64,000 nucleotides of DNA from an uncultured Bacteroidales bacterium (GCA_902788315.1 CADAJS010000001.1:1-64000); one strand, 5' to 3'; positions 25,599-35,505 are shown, numbered from the stretch's first letter. Program-made: numbers and translations. Notes: generated by a model from the letters alone, not told the origin.

Positions 25599-28500
25599 TC
25601 AGCGCACAAACACCTTACGACCTGCAATCACATAGACGCCAGGCTTGAGGCCACGCAACTGGGCCACACCGTCCGTGACGACTGTCATACCCACACGGCG
25701 CCCCATCATGTCATACACCGGCTGCTCGCCGCTGGCCACATCGGCCTTCACCGTATGGATGGCCGTCTCGATGGCCTTGGGTACAGCGGGAAGGAAGATG
25801 GTGTCCGGGCGTTCCTCATCGGGAAGCGTCGTGGTGAAATACGTAGTCAGCGGAGGCAACGTCTTGGACGTGCTCGAGAAGACGAAGGCAGTGCCCTCGG
25901 CATTCATGTGATATACATTCTTACGGCTCTGCTGGAGGTAGGTGCCATAATGTGTAAAGGCATCGGAATTAATGACGTTCATCAACGAGCCCGTCTGATA
26001 GAAATCAACGTCGGAGCTGGAGAAGACCACCGTCTTACCGGCCAGCGTGGAGTCGGCAGCAATCAGATAGGGCAGCTCGCCTTGCAGGTGTGTGGCGGGC
26101 TGGAAGACGGGAGTGTCAGAGTCGTCGAGTGAATCGAACTGGTAGATCCAGAAATGGCCTGCCTCGTCGTTCAGCTGGCACACCACGCTGTCAATCATGA
26201 TGGTCTCGGGCGTGAACGGGAGTAACACGCTCTCCCAGCGCTCTCCGTCGGTCGTCTCGGGGAAGGTGTAGCTGAACTCGGCTTTCTTCGCCGTGAAGTT
26301 CACGGGGCTGTAGAAGGCACTGCTGTTGTCGAGATGTATCTCCTCGGCCTCGTTCCCCCGGACGATGTTCACAGAACTAAGCGTAGTGGCAAAGTCCGGT
26401 ACCTCAGAGTCAGCCGAGAAGGCATAGATGGTATTGAGCACCTTGTTTGCACTGATACGGTTAAACCTTGTACCTCCGGTACTGAAATACACGCCGACGG
26501 CCTGATTCGAAGTCGTGAATAACGTACGGCTTGCCAGACAGCTCATCGCACCCGTATTCTTCCAATATAGCACGCCGGGCGTGGGCTTATATTGGTGAGA
26601 AGTGATCAGGCCGCCATTGTCAAGCGCGCCGTCCTGCCCCACATAGTATGCCGAAATGATGTAGTTGCGGTTATACTCCAGATTCTGGAAATTGAAGGCC
26701 GCAGACACGGTGCGCGCCGGAGCGATGGACATCTCGACGGTCTTGCTTTGAGTGGTCCAATAGGTGTTCGACTTATTCGCATCCTGCACCCACAATTGGA
26801 TCTTCACCTTGCCGTCGAACTGGTCGGACTTCTGGTTCTTGATGCCGACAGTGCCCTGAAGGCGATTGCTGTACACCGTGCCGGAGGAGGAGTTCTGAAT
26901 CGTGATGCTGGCCAACGAGAGGCTGGCTCGCTGGGGCGTGGCAAGCACCTCGAGCGTCGTATGGGCATAGTCGGTGTTGCCATCGTTAGAGGAAATCCAG
27001 ACGTCGTAGGTGCCCGTCTCTTCGGGTGTGAAGGCGAAGGAGACAGTCGATCTGCCGTCGCGGGGCACAGTAACGGCCGAGCGGCTGGTCTGGTACTCCT
27101 TTGTTCCGGCCTTTCCGGCAAAGAGCGACATCTCGCCATAGAACTCGTCGGCCAGATTATGGAAGGTAACGTTCACGGGCTGCTCCACACCCACGGAATG
27201 CGTGCCAGGGAAGACGATGGTGTCGCACTCAAGGCTCTTCACAGGGGTCACATACTTGAGAGTAAGGACATTCATGGAGTCCACCGTAGCCAGGATGTAA
27301 TTGCGCTTGAGGTCGAGCTGCGGGCGCCATGTGCGGTTGGTGGATACACGGCTGGCGGGCGAGAGACGATAGGTGCCTGGTGCGAGACGCTTGTTGATGT
27401 TGAAGGTCAACGAACGATAGGTGTTCGGGCTAAGTCCGGTGATCGACTGAGTCAGTCCTACGGTCTCGTAGGTCTGCTTCTCCTCGTTATACTTGACGAT
27501 ACCGGCAACGAAGTTGTAGCTGCCTCCGGTCCAGTTGATATAGTTGGCCGTGATGTTGGCACCAGAACACTTGATATCATTGATGGTAAGCGATGTAGAG
27601 GGTTCCTCACGGACATTGTCGGGATAACGTACGCCCATGAGACAGCCCTGCCCCATCGTATAGCCGTCGCTCGTACTGCTGGCACCGATGCCGGAATTGT
27701 CGCCGGAGTTCAACGAAGTGATTACAAACCACCCGTCGCTGCCGCCGCCCCATCCCCAATTGACATGGAAGAGGCCATTTCCGTCATAGCCGTCGATGAC
27801 GAAGGCATGGCCTCCGCCCGTAGAGTGTCCGTTGTAACACAGCGGATGGCCACCCTCCAGTTCCTCGTAGAGCATGTCGGTCCAGTCTGCGATATCATAG
27901 TCACTGCGGTTCACCCAATAGGCCTGGTCGTCGTAGCCGAAATACTTGACGATGGCCGTGGCACACTTACTGGTGACAGCACCCGACGAGCCTCCGTAGC
28001 CCATACCGACCGACTGGCCGCAGTAGAGCATAAGGTTGCCGACCGCCGTACGCTGTTCGTCGGTAGCACTGCTGGTATAGACATCGAGCATGTTTTCCCA
28101 GTCTATCTTGGTGCCACGCGTGATAACACGTGCCGTAACCGTCTTCTTCGTGCCGTTGCTCAGCGTGTAGGTGTTTGTCAAGCTGGGTATCGCAGCCACC
28201 GTCTTCTCGGGGAACTTGTAGTAATTAAGTATCTGGGCAAAGGCCGTAGCCACACAGCCCGAGGCGGGCTGAGCCGTTGTGCCGTCATCTTTATAATATA
28301 TCGGGCAACGGCAGTTGTATGGGTCGCCCTGGTTCCAGCGACTCTTGACAAGTGGAGGAATAATATGGCGCGTCTTTTTCACCCGACGTGACTTGATACG
28401 CCCGACAGTCTCGATAATGGGACTGTTATTGTCAAGCGACTTGATCTCCTCGGCATACTGCTGGAGCCATGCACGCATATTCTCAGGAATGGATTCCTCA

Positions 28501-28793
28501 TCGAAACTACCCTGCTCTACATAACCCAGGATGGGTTCGGTGCGGTCATCGCCCGAGACTATCACGTATCCGCAATCGTTGCCGGCATTGAACACATAAT
28601 AGAAGGCATCGTCAGACGACGTGCCGCGTGCTCTGCGCGGAGCGCGATAGGCTGCATCCGAAGCCTGCATCGTAATGCCACGACTGGCCAGGAACGCCCG
28701 GGCTGTGGCCTGGGCATCGCTACGTCCGATGGTCTCGGCATAGAACAGGCCAGCATGAAGCAACGCCAGAAGGCAGAAAACTGTTCTTTTCAT
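25599..28793 (-). CDS. C10-family cysteine protease (streptopain-like) with T9SS tail
   Basis: 1,064 residues. Signal peptide 1-19, then a Spi-type prodomain (about 20-135; YVFNAGNDCGYVIVSGDD). The C10 catalytic domain follows (about 145-400): nucleophile Cys180 in ASGCVATAFAQ, His329 in GGGHAFVIDGY, then FHVNWGWGG. After that come Ig-like beta domains (about 400-980). The C-terminus (YDMMGRRVG ... LKPGVYVIAGRKVFVR) is a T9SS sorting tail, so it is secreted or surface-bound. Family members are SpeB, interpain and the Bacteroides fragilis Bfp proteases. It starts 28 bp after galE with no clear promoter, so it may be read from the upstream operon. Terminator follows. Confidence 0.92.
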   Translation of the reverse strand: MKRTVFCLLALLHAGLFYAETIGRSDAQATARAFLASRGITMQASDAAYRAPRRARGTSSDDAFYYVFNAGNDCGYVIVSGDDRTEPILGYVEQGSFDEESIPENMRAWLQQYAEEIKSLDNNSPIIETVGRIKSRRVKKTRHIIPPLVKSRWNQGDPYNCRCPIYYKDDGTTAQPASGCVATAFAQILNYYKFPEKTVAAIPSLTNTYTLSNGTKKTVTARVITRGTKIDWENMLDVYTSSATDEQRTAVGNLMLYCGQSVGMGYGGSSGAVTSKCATAIVKYFGYDDQAYWVNRSDYDIADWTDMLYEELEGGHPLCYNGHSTGGGHAFVIDGYDGNGLFHVNWGWGGGSDGWFVITSLNSGDNSGIGASSTSDGYTMGQGCLMGVRYPDNVREEPSTSLTINDIKCSGANITANYINWTGGSYNFVAGIVKYNEEKQTYETVGLTQSITGLSPNTYRSLTFNINKRLAPGTYRLSPASRVSTNRTWRPQLDLKRNYILATVDSMNVLTLKYVTPVKSLECDTIVFPGTHSVGVEQPVNVTFHNLADEFYGEMSLFAGKAGTKEYQTSRSAVTVPRDGRSTVSFAFTPEETGTYDVWISSNDGNTDYAHTTLEVLATPQRASLSLASITIQNSSSGTVYSNRLQGTVGIKNQKSDQFDGKVKIQLWVQDANKSNTYWTTQSKTVEMSIAPARTVSAAFNFQNLEYNRNYIISAYYVGQDGALDNGGLITSHQYKPTPGVLYWKNTGAMSCLASRTLFTTSNQAVGVYFSTGGTRFNRISANKVLNTIYAFSADSEVPDFATTLSSVNIVRGNEAEEIHLDNSSAFYSPVNFTAKKAEFSYTFPETTDGERWESVLLPFTPETIMIDSVVCQLNDEAGHFWIYQFDSLDDSDTPVFQPATHLQGELPYLIAADSTLAGKTVVFSSSDVDFYQTGSLMNVINSDAFTHYGTYLQQSRKNVYHMNAEGTAFVFSSTSKTLPPLTTYFTTTLPDEERPDTIFLPAVPKAIETAIHTVKADVASGEQPVYDMMGRRVGMTVVTDGVAQLRGLKPGVYVIAGRKVFVR

Positions 28794-28821
28794 AAGATGT
28801 AGTTTGACAGGGTAGAATGGA

Positions 28822-29856
28822 TTACATTATGCCTCTCTCTCGCAAGGCCACCTGCCAGCGCCAAGCACTGGCCAGCACATCCTCAAGAGGCGTATCGGCA
28901 CGCCAGCCAAGTTTGCGATTGGCCTTATCGACATTGCCCCACACTTTTTCAATATCACCTGCACGCCGACCGACAATCTGATAGTTCAGTTTGACGCCCG
29001 TGGCCTTCTCAAATGCATGGATCAGTTCCAGCACACTCGTGCCCGTGCCTGTACCTATATTATATATTTCCACAGGTTCCTCTATCTGGTCCTCCATGAT
29101 ACGGGTCATGGCGGAGACATGTGCCTTGGCCAGGTCAACCACGTAGATGTAATCGCGGATGCAGGAGCCGTCGGGCGTGTCATAGTCATCGCCAAAGACG
29201 CTCAGTTTCTCGCGAATGCCGATGGCCGTCTGCGTCAGGTAGGGAATGAGATTCTGCGGCACGCCGTTGGGCATCTCGCCGATGATGGCCGTGGGGTGCG
29301 AACCGATGGGGTTGAAATAGCGCAGGATGATGCTCTTGATAGGCGAACCGCTGCGAACGGTGTCCTGAATGATTTCCTCGTTGATCTGCTTCGTATTGCC
29401 ATAGGGACTCTCGGCCTTCTTGATGGGAGACTCCTCGGTCACGGGGAGCACATCGGGCTGGCCGTAAACAGTGCAGCTACTGGAGAAGATGATACCCTTG
29501 ACGTCGTACTTCGGCATCAGTTCAAGCAGATTGACCAGAGAGACAATGTTGTTGCGATAGTACAACAACGGCTTCTCGACACTCTCACCCACAGCCTTGC
29601 TGGCTGCGAAATGGATGATACCACGAATCTGTGGGTACTTCTTGAAGAGTGCCTCCGTAGCAGCAAAATCGCGCAGGTCCACCTGCTCGAAGGCGGGACG
29701 TATGCCGGTAATCTTTTCGATGCCGTCTATGACATCTGCCTGGCTGTTGCTCAGGTTATCAGCGATGACCACCTCATAACCAGCGTTCTGCAACTCGACA
29801 GTCGTGTGGCTGCCAATAAATCCCGTACCTCCGGTTACCAATATAGTTTCTTTCAT
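28822..29856 (-). CDS. galE: UDP-glucose 4-epimerase
   Basis: 344 residues. Extended short-chain dehydrogenase: VTGGTGFIGSH (NAD+ Gly motif), FAASKAVGES, SSSCTVYG, and the catalytic Y-x3-K at Tyr152/Lys156 (SPYGNTK). It interconverts UDP-glucose and UDP-galactose for galactose use and surface glycans. It lies 16 bp after rnfA, in line with the rnf operon, and 28 bp before the protease gene. No metabolic link to Rnf is evident; the arrangement may only be co-directional. Confidence 0.95.
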   Translation of the reverse strand: MKETILVTGGTGFIGSHTTVELQNAGYEVVIADNLSNSQADVIDGIEKITGIRPAFEQVDLRDFAATEALFKKYPQIRGIIHFAASKAVGESVEKPLLYYRNNIVSLVNLLELMPKYDVKGIIFSSSCTVYGQPDVLPVTEESPIKKAESPYGNTKQINEEIIQDTVRSGSPIKSIILRYFNPIGSHPTAIIGEMPNGVPQNLIPYLTQTAIGIREKLSVFGDDYDTPDGSCIRDYIYVVDLAKAHVSAMTRIMEDQIEEPVEIYNIGTGTGTSVLELIHAFEKATGVKLNYQIVGRRAGDIEKVWGNVDKANRKLGWRADTPLEDVLASAWRWQVALRERGIM

Positions 29857-29872
29857 CGTTGTCTGTACATAT

Positions 29873-30493
29873 TTAAAGGTTGAATACTTTAATCAATCCG
29901 TTGTCCACGCCACTGAATCCCATAAAAGCCATGGCCAGAAGGCCAGCAGTGATGAGAGCAATGCTCATGCCCTGAAGCGCCTTGGGGACAGGCATCATAG
30001 AAAGATGTTCACGCAAACCGGCGAAGACCGTCAGAGCCAGGCCAAAGCCGAGCGCCGTGCAGAGAGCATACCACACACCCGTGACAAGACCGGGAGTGAG
30101 CCCCGCAGAGGAATATGTACCATTGGCCACCAAAATGGCTACACCAAGGATACAGCAATTCGTGGTAATCAGAGGAAGGAAGACGCCCAATGCCTGATAC
30201 AGGGAGGGAGAAACCTTCTTGAGCACAATCTCGACCATCTGCACCAGAGCTGCTATGACCAAGATAAAGGCTATCGTCTGAAGATACACCAAGTCAAAGG
30301 GCACCAGGACATACTCCTGAAGGAGATAGGTGACAATGGTGGCAATGGTGAGCACGAATGCCACGGCCGCACTCATACCGAGGGCTGTATCGACCTTCTT
30401 GCTGACTCCCAAGAATGGACAGATGCCCAGGAACTGGGACAAAACGATATTATTGACGAATATCGCAGTAATGAATATCAGAATGTATGCCAT
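29873..30493 (-). CDS. rnfA: Rnf electron transport complex subunit A
   Basis: 206 residues, six membrane helices. Signature FVNNIVLSQFLGICPFLGVSKK near the N-terminus and ITTNCCILG in the middle, with the cysteines that ligate the membrane 2Fe-2S cluster shared with RnfE. It is part of the ion-pumping ferredoxin:NAD+ oxidoreductase of the inner membrane. It starts 2 bp after rnfE. Last rnf gene in the order B-C-D-G-E-A. Confidence 0.97.
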   Translation of the reverse strand: MAYILIFITAIFVNNIVLSQFLGICPFLGVSKKVDTALGMSAAVAFVLTIATIVTYLLQEYVLVPFDLVYLQTIAFILVIAALVQMVEIVLKKVSPSLYQALGVFLPLITTNCCILGVAILVANGTYSSAGLTPGLVTGVWYALCTALGFGLALTVFAGLREHLSMMPVPKALQGMSIALITAGLLAMAFMGFSGVDNGLIKVFNL

Positions 30494-30495
30494 AG

Positions 30496-31080
30496 TTATG
30501 CCTTTTTAAGCTTGTTAATAATTGCCATGAGGAAGCCCAACGCGATGAAAGCGCCCGGAGCCAACACAAAAATCAATGCACCGTACTGTTCGGGGAAAAC
30601 GGTCAGCGAGAAGATGCGGCCCGTGCCCAGCAGCTCACGCACGGCACCCAGCAGCGTCAGGGAGAGCGTGAAGCCCAGTCCCATGCCAAGCCCGTCAAAA
30701 ATGCTGCGCAGAGGGCTGTTCTTTGCCGCAAAGGCTTCGGCACGACCCAGGATAATGCAGTTCACCACGATCAGGGGAATGAACAGTCCCAGTGAGGAAT
30801 ATACCGAAGGGAGATAGGCCTGGAGGCACATCTGCAGGATGGTCACCAAGGAGGCTATCACGACGATAAACGAGGGAATGCGCACCATGTCGGGAATCAA
30901 GTCCTTAATCAGGGAGATGATAAAATTGCTGAATACCAAGACAGCCAATGTGGCAAGGCCCATCGACATGCCGTTCAGCGCACTGCTCGTAGTACCCAGC
31001 GTAGGGCACATACCCAGAAGGAGACCAAACGTGGGGTTCTCCTTGATAATTCCGTTAATAAATACTTTCCAGTTATTCAT
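30496..31080 (-). CDS. rnfE: Rnf electron transport complex subunit E
   Basis: 194 residues, six helices, homologous to RnfA but inverted in topology. GIIKENPTFGLLLGMCPTLGTTSSALNGMSMG and VVNCIILGRAEAF carry the paired cysteines of the shared 2Fe-2S site. Its start overlaps the rnfG stop by 8 bp; rnfA follows after 2 bp. Confidence 0.97.
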   Translation of the reverse strand: MNNWKVFINGIIKENPTFGLLLGMCPTLGTTSSALNGMSMGLATLAVLVFSNFIISLIKDLIPDMVRIPSFIVVIASLVTILQMCLQAYLPSVYSSLGLFIPLIVVNCIILGRAEAFAAKNSPLRSIFDGLGMGLGFTLSLTLLGAVRELLGTGRIFSLTVFPEQYGALIFVLAPGAFIALGFLMAIINKLKKA

Positions 31081-31684
31081 CGTTGTCCTCCTTTCCGTTC
31101 ATTTCGTGATGCGGTGTAGTCGCTCCGCTCTGTGCGTCTTCGGCCTGAGGGGCCATTGCAGCGTATGCCTCGTTCACGGCACGCAGGAAAGCACGGCTCG
31201 TAATCGTGCTGGCCGTAATGGCATCCACTTCGCCACCGTCCTTCTTGACCGTCATGTTGTTCTGGCCGGGGTTCATGCCAATGATGTTGCCCTTGCCGTC
31301 TTTCTGGAACCACTTGTCAGCCTTGGCACCCAGTCCCGGTGTCTCGCTGGTCTCCAGAATCTGATAGCCCAGGATAGTACCCTTGGCATCAAAACCCACT
31401 AAGATGGTGAGCGTACCGCCAAAGGCGTTGGCATCCTTTGCCTGTACTGCCACGCCCTGGCTTGTATGATAGACGACACTGGCGCCCACTGTATCCACAC
31501 GCTGTACCTCCACCTCATCTGTGTTCATTACCGCCTTGATGCCATCGGCCAATTGTCGAGCCTTGTTCTCCGCAATGGGGCCGGACGTCAATTCGTTCGC
31601 GTAGCCCAGTGCTGCACCGGCAATGACAGCGATTGCCGTAAGCACAATGAGCATATTATACCATGTTGAATCAAGCTTTTTCAT
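31073..31684 (-). CDS. rnfG: Rnf electron transport complex subunit G
   Basis: 203 residues. One N-terminal helix (MLIVLTAIAVIAGAALGY), then a periplasmic FMN-binding domain with DAITASTITSRAF, where the flavin is bound covalently to a Thr of the S/TGAT-like motif. LETSETPGLGAK is also typical. The acidic C-terminal tail (after about 180) is lineage specific. It moves electrons between RnfD and the rest of the complex. It overlaps rnfE by 8 bp. Confidence 0.96.
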   Translation of the reverse strand: MKKLDSTWYNMLIVLTAIAVIAGAALGYANELTSGPIAENKARQLADGIKAVMNTDEVEVQRVDTVGASVVYHTSQGVAVQAKDANAFGGTLTILVGFDAKGTILGYQILETSETPGLGAKADKWFQKDGKGNIIGMNPGQNNMTVKKDGGEVDAITASTITSRAFLRAVNEAYAAMAPQAEDAQSGATTPHHEMNGKEDNDE

Positions 31685-31689
31685 GTTTA

Positions 31690-32670
31690 TTACTTTGCCT
31701 CCCCGAATCGTTTAGGTTTACAATACGTATTGATAAGCGGTGTGAACGCATTCATAATGAGAATGGCGAAACTCATTCCCTCGGGGTAGGCTCCCCAGTT
31801 ACGGATAACGAGTGTCAGCACGCCGATGCATACACCGTAGAGGATCTGTCCCTTATGCGACATGGGACTCGTCACATAATCCGTCGCCATGAAACAAGCA
31901 CCCAGCATCAGGCCGCCACTGGCCAGCACATACTGCGGGGCAGCATAGACGGGATCAACAAGATGGAGCAGGAGCGACAACACGAAGACTGTGCCGAGGA
32001 TGCTCACCGGAATATGCCAAGTGATGATCTTACGCCAGAGCATGTACACACATCCAATGAGCAGACACAAGGCACTTACCTCACCAAGCGAACCGCCGGT
32101 CTGACCTATCAACATGTCGATGCTGCTGGGCAGATCATTGAGCAACGACACATCCTTTGTGGCAATGGCCTGCTGCATGATACTCAACGGCGTAGCGCCC
32201 GTCTCGGCATCCACATAGGAGGTGAGCTGTCCGGAAACGGGCCAGGTGGTCATCTGCTGCGGGAAGCTAATCAAGAGAAATACGCGACCCACGAGCGCGG
32301 GATTAAATGGATTGGCACCAAGGCCACCGAAGGACATCTTGCCGACACCGATGGCAAACAAGGCGCCAAGCACAATAATCCATATTGGCAAGTTGCTGGG
32401 CAGGTTGAAGCCAAGCAGAAGGCCCGTCAGCACGGCACTGCCATCACATATCGTCGTACGCTCACGCTTGAAGAGGAACTTTGTGATGGCCCATTCAAAA
32501 AAGACGCATGCCAGCACAGACGTGGCCTCCACAATCACAGCGCCAAGCCCGAAGAAATAAAATGAGGCAAGCAACGCCGGCAGGAGGGCAATGCAGACGC
32601 CGTACATGTTCTTCTCCACAGAGTCGCCTCCATGCACATGCGGGGAAAGGGATAACACTAATTTATTCAT
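31690..32670 (-). CDS. rnfD: Rnf electron transport complex subunit D
   Basis: 326 residues, about nine helices, NqrB/RnfD family. FNPALVGRVFLL and ETGATPLS are conserved; the Thr of the latter is the covalent FMN site. LASGGLMLGACFMATDY is also diagnostic. The ATG at 32670 is used: the frame's first codon two residues earlier is TTG and family members start MNKLVLSLSPH. It lies 5 bp before rnfG and 21 bp after rnfC. Confidence 0.97.
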   Translation of the reverse strand: MNKLVLSLSPHVHGGDSVEKNMYGVCIALLPALLASFYFFGLGAVIVEATSVLACVFFEWAITKFLFKRERTTICDGSAVLTGLLLGFNLPSNLPIWIIVLGALFAIGVGKMSFGGLGANPFNPALVGRVFLLISFPQQMTTWPVSGQLTSYVDAETGATPLSIMQQAIATKDVSLLNDLPSSIDMLIGQTGGSLGEVSALCLLIGCVYMLWRKIITWHIPVSILGTVFVLSLLLHLVDPVYAAPQYVLASGGLMLGACFMATDYVTSPMSHKGQILYGVCIGVLTLVIRNWGAYPEGMSFAILIMNAFTPLINTYCKPKRFGEAK

Positions 32671-32691
32671 AGTCAAAAGTGATTTTCTACA

Positions 32692-34038
32692 TTATTTCTT
32701 CGCGTTACGCGCACGTATAATGCCCATGACTGTGGACTTGCCAAGTCGGACATTGTCCAGCAAGGGACGATGACTGGGACAGGTAAATGCACACGACCCG
32801 CATTCGATACAACTCACGATATCATTCTTCTCGGCCTCGTCCCACATCTGTCTGGCACTCTGTGCAGCCAGAAGGTATGGTTCCAAACCCATCGGACAGG
32901 CAGAGACACACTTGGCACAGCGTATGCATGGCTGGGGCTCACTGCGCTTAGCCTCCTTGTCATTCATAATGAGCAGGCCGCTGGAGCCCTTCGTCATGGG
33001 AACCTCCAGCGAGATAAGTGCCTTGCCCATCATCGGGCCGCCGCCGATAATCTTTCCCGTGTCCTCGGGCAGGCCGCCACACTCGTCCACGAGTTGCTGG
33101 AAGGGAGTGCCCAGTCGAGCCAGGAGATTGCTGGGCTGCTGAAGGCTTTTCCCCGTCACGGTAATGATGCGATCGATCAGAGGCTTATTCTTCATCACAG
33201 CCTCGTAGATTGCAAAAGCCGTACCGACATTCTGCACCACGGCTCCCACATTGATGGGGATGGCTGGCGGAGCCGGTACTTGACGGCCGACGACGGCATC
33301 TATCAACTGTTTCTCGCCTCCCTGAGGATATTTCACCTTCAGAGGAACGATTTCTATTCCAGGGTACTGAGCTGCCTTCTCCTTCATCAAGGAGATTGCA
33401 TCGGGCTTGTTGTTCTCTATTCCGATGAAGCCTTTCTGCACATTCACAGCCTTCATGATAAGCTGGACGCCCACAAGGGTTTCTTCTGGATGTTCCAACA
33501 TCAGACGATGGTCGGCAGTCAGGTAAGGTTCACACTCCACAGCGTTTATGATGACGCAATCGGCCTTCTGACCGGGAGGCGGAGTGAGCTTTACATGGCA
33601 GGGAAACGTAGCACCGCCCAAACCGACGATGCCAGCTGTCTTTATCTTTTCGACGATGGTGGTCGCGTCCAGTTCAGGACGGTCGGCGAGTTTAACAAGT
33701 TCCGGCGAACGGTCTATAGTATCTTCCCATTCGTCGCCATCAACGTCCACATAGACAGCCATGCGACGTGTACCGCTAGCATCCAATGCAACGTCCACCT
33801 TGGAAACCTTACCGCTCACACTGGAATAAATCGGTGCGCTGACAAAACCGCCAGCCTCACCGAGCAGGGTGCCCACCTTCACCATATCGCCTCTCTTGAC
33901 GACGGGCTTGGCAGGCGCACCTATATGCTGATACATGCTGAACACAGCCTGTTTGGGCAAGCCAGCAACGCGAATAGGCGAACCGGCCGAGAGTTTGTTC
34001 TCTGCGGGGTGAACACCTCCTATACTGAATGTCTTCAT
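32692..34038 (-). CDS. rnfC: Rnf electron transport complex subunit C
   Basis: 448 residues. N-terminal barrel-sandwich region (GGVHPAENK..SPIR), NADH/FMN-binding Nqo1-like fold with GLGGATFPCHVKL and NAVECEPYLTADHRL, then two 4Fe-4S sites: CIRCAKCVSACPMGLEP and CIECGSCAFTCPSHRPL. It is the NAD(H)-side peripheral subunit. Length is typical of the short form without the Ala/Lys-rich tail of E. coli RsxC. It lies 36 bp after rnfB. Confidence 0.97.
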   Translation of the reverse strand: MKTFSIGGVHPAENKLSAGSPIRVAGLPKQAVFSMYQHIGAPAKPVVKRGDMVKVGTLLGEAGGFVSAPIYSSVSGKVSKVDVALDASGTRRMAVYVDVDGDEWEDTIDRSPELVKLADRPELDATTIVEKIKTAGIVGLGGATFPCHVKLTPPPGQKADCVIINAVECEPYLTADHRLMLEHPEETLVGVQLIMKAVNVQKGFIGIENNKPDAISLMKEKAAQYPGIEIVPLKVKYPQGGEKQLIDAVVGRQVPAPPAIPINVGAVVQNVGTAFAIYEAVMKNKPLIDRIITVTGKSLQQPSNLLARLGTPFQQLVDECGGLPEDTGKIIGGGPMMGKALISLEVPMTKGSSGLLIMNDKEAKRSEPQPCIRCAKCVSACPMGLEPYLLAAQSARQMWDEAEKNDIVSCIECGSCAFTCPSHRPLLDNVRLGKSTVMGIIRARNAKK

Positions 34039-34074
34039 GCTTATGCAATTAAAATATTTCTGATTTATCTGCTC

Positions 34075-35013
34075 TCAATCTTTCTGTGGCTGGGCCTCTG
34101 CGGCAGGAGCCGGCGCAGTCTGTCCCTTCGATTGGATCTCTGCGGCAGGAGTCGGCTGGGCCGGGGTTTCCTCCTTCGGCTTCCGAGGCGGGAAATTGAA
34201 GGCATGGATAGCACCGCGAGGACATGCCTCCTCGCATTTGCGGCACAGCTTGCACTTCTCGGGATCGATCCATGCCAGATTATTCTCGAGAGTGATGGCC
34301 TCAAATTTGTCGCATGTCTTCACACACTTACCACAGCCGATGCAGCTCACGCCACACGCCTTCATGGCCACGGCACCCTTATCCTTATTGTTGCAGGTGA
34401 CTGCCATACGGCGGCCCTTCGGACCCATCGGGCGCAATTCAATGATATTACGCGGGCAGGCCTTCACGCAAGCGCCACAAGCCGTACACTTCGACTCGTC
34501 CACCTCAGCGATTCCAGTATCGGGATTCACTTTAATAGCGCCGAACTGGCAAGCACGCTCACAATCACCCTCGCCAAGGCAACCATAGGCACAGAGTGTC
34601 TCGCCCATACCCGTCATCTGCTGGATTCGACAGCTATGTGCACCATCAAAGGTCACACCATGGGGGCGCACCTCACATGTTCCGGCACAGCGCACCACCG
34701 CAACGCGCGGTGCGGCAACTGCGGCCTGCATACCCAGAATGCCTGCCACCTGTTCCATTACGGGCTGTCCGCCCACGGGACAAAGCATTCCGTCAATACT
34801 TCCCGCATCCGCCGATTTCACACATGCTGCGGCAAACCCGGCACATCCGGGAAATCCACATCCGCCACAATTGGCTTGCGGCAACACGGCCGCCACTTGA
34901 GCGATACGCGGATCCTCGACCACGGCAAACTTATGTGAAGCCAGAAAAAGGACTAGCGCAGCGACAAATCCGATCAAGCCAAGTACGGCAACTGCAATTA
35001 GAATTAAGTTCAT
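34075..35013 (-). CDS. rnfB: Rnf electron transport complex subunit B
   Basis: 312 residues. One N-terminal helix, then a 4Fe-4S domain CGGCGFPGCAGFAAAC, followed by ferredoxin-type clusters CTACGACVKACP, CIGCGKCVKTC and CKLCRKCEEACP. It accepts electrons from ferredoxin. The last ~40 residues are Pro/Ala/Glu-rich low complexity with short internal DNA repeats (CTCTGCGGCAGGAG twice near 34100). It starts 6 bp after the rseC-like gene. Confidence 0.97.
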   Translation of the reverse strand: MNLILIAVAVLGLIGFVAALVLFLASHKFAVVEDPRIAQVAAVLPQANCGGCGFPGCAGFAAACVKSADAGSIDGMLCPVGGQPVMEQVAGILGMQAAVAAPRVAVVRCAGTCEVRPHGVTFDGAHSCRIQQMTGMGETLCAYGCLGEGDCERACQFGAIKVNPDTGIAEVDESKCTACGACVKACPRNIIELRPMGPKGRRMAVTCNNKDKGAVAMKACGVSCIGCGKCVKTCDKFEAITLENNLAWIDPEKCKLCRKCEEACPRGAIHAFNFPPRKPKEETPAQPTPAAEIQSKGQTAPAPAAEAQPQKD

Positions 35014-35019
35014 TTTTTG

Positions 35020-35478
35020 TTATTTGGTTTTATTACTTTCAATTATTCGATTCCCATCGTCCGACGACACATCAAAACGGAAATTCCGTGACAATCGCCC
35101 GCGGAGACAATAAAGTACGCCATAGTACAATGACACTACAAGCAAGGCAGAGAGGGCAGCAAGCCCGTCATTTCCGGCAAGGCCACGTACGACGAACAAT
35201 GCGGCAAGCAGAAGAAAAAGGGGCAGGACATAAGCAAGCATCACCGCCATACGACTTTGCTGCGCCGTAGCCACTAAAACCACTGGCCCACCGACACGAA
35301 ACTCAGATGCATGCTTCGTTGCCACATCAATCAACCGTTCCCGGCTCTCGCCGCTACGGCACATACGTGCAGCAGCACAACTGCTACACGCCGAAGACTG
35401 CATCACACGCACGGTGACGCCTCGTTCCCTGACGTTTTGCACCACGCCTTTATGTTCAATTGTCTGTGGCAAGGACAT
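35020..35478 (-). CDS. RseC/RsxC-associated SoxR-reducing protein family
   Basis: 152 residues. An N-terminal Cys-rich part (SSACSSCAAARMC) precedes two membrane helices (about 78-96 and 104-122) and a basic tail, the RseC/MucC family layout. In E. coli RseC works with the Rsx (Rnf-like) complex to reduce SoxR. Here it is the first gene of the rseC-rnfBCDGEA operon, 6 bp before rnfB; that linkage is the usual one in Bacteroidota. It probably helps assemble or feed the Rnf complex (inference). Confidence 0.9.
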   Translation of the reverse strand: MSLPQTIEHKGVVQNVRERGVTVRVMQSSACSSCAAARMCRSGESRERLIDVATKHASEFRVGGPVVLVATAQQSRMAVMLAYVLPLFLLLAALFVVRGLAGNDGLAALSALLVVSLYYGVLYCLRGRLSRNFRFDVSSDDGNRIIESNKTK

Positions 35479-35497
35479 TTTTTCTTAAAACGACATG

Positions 35498-35505
35498 CAA
35501 AGTTA
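35498..35505 (-). promoter_or_regulatory. -7 box TAACTTTG for the rseC-rnf operon
   Basis: TAnnTTTG match 20 bp before the ATG at 35478. No good -33 is seen. Confidence 0.6.
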
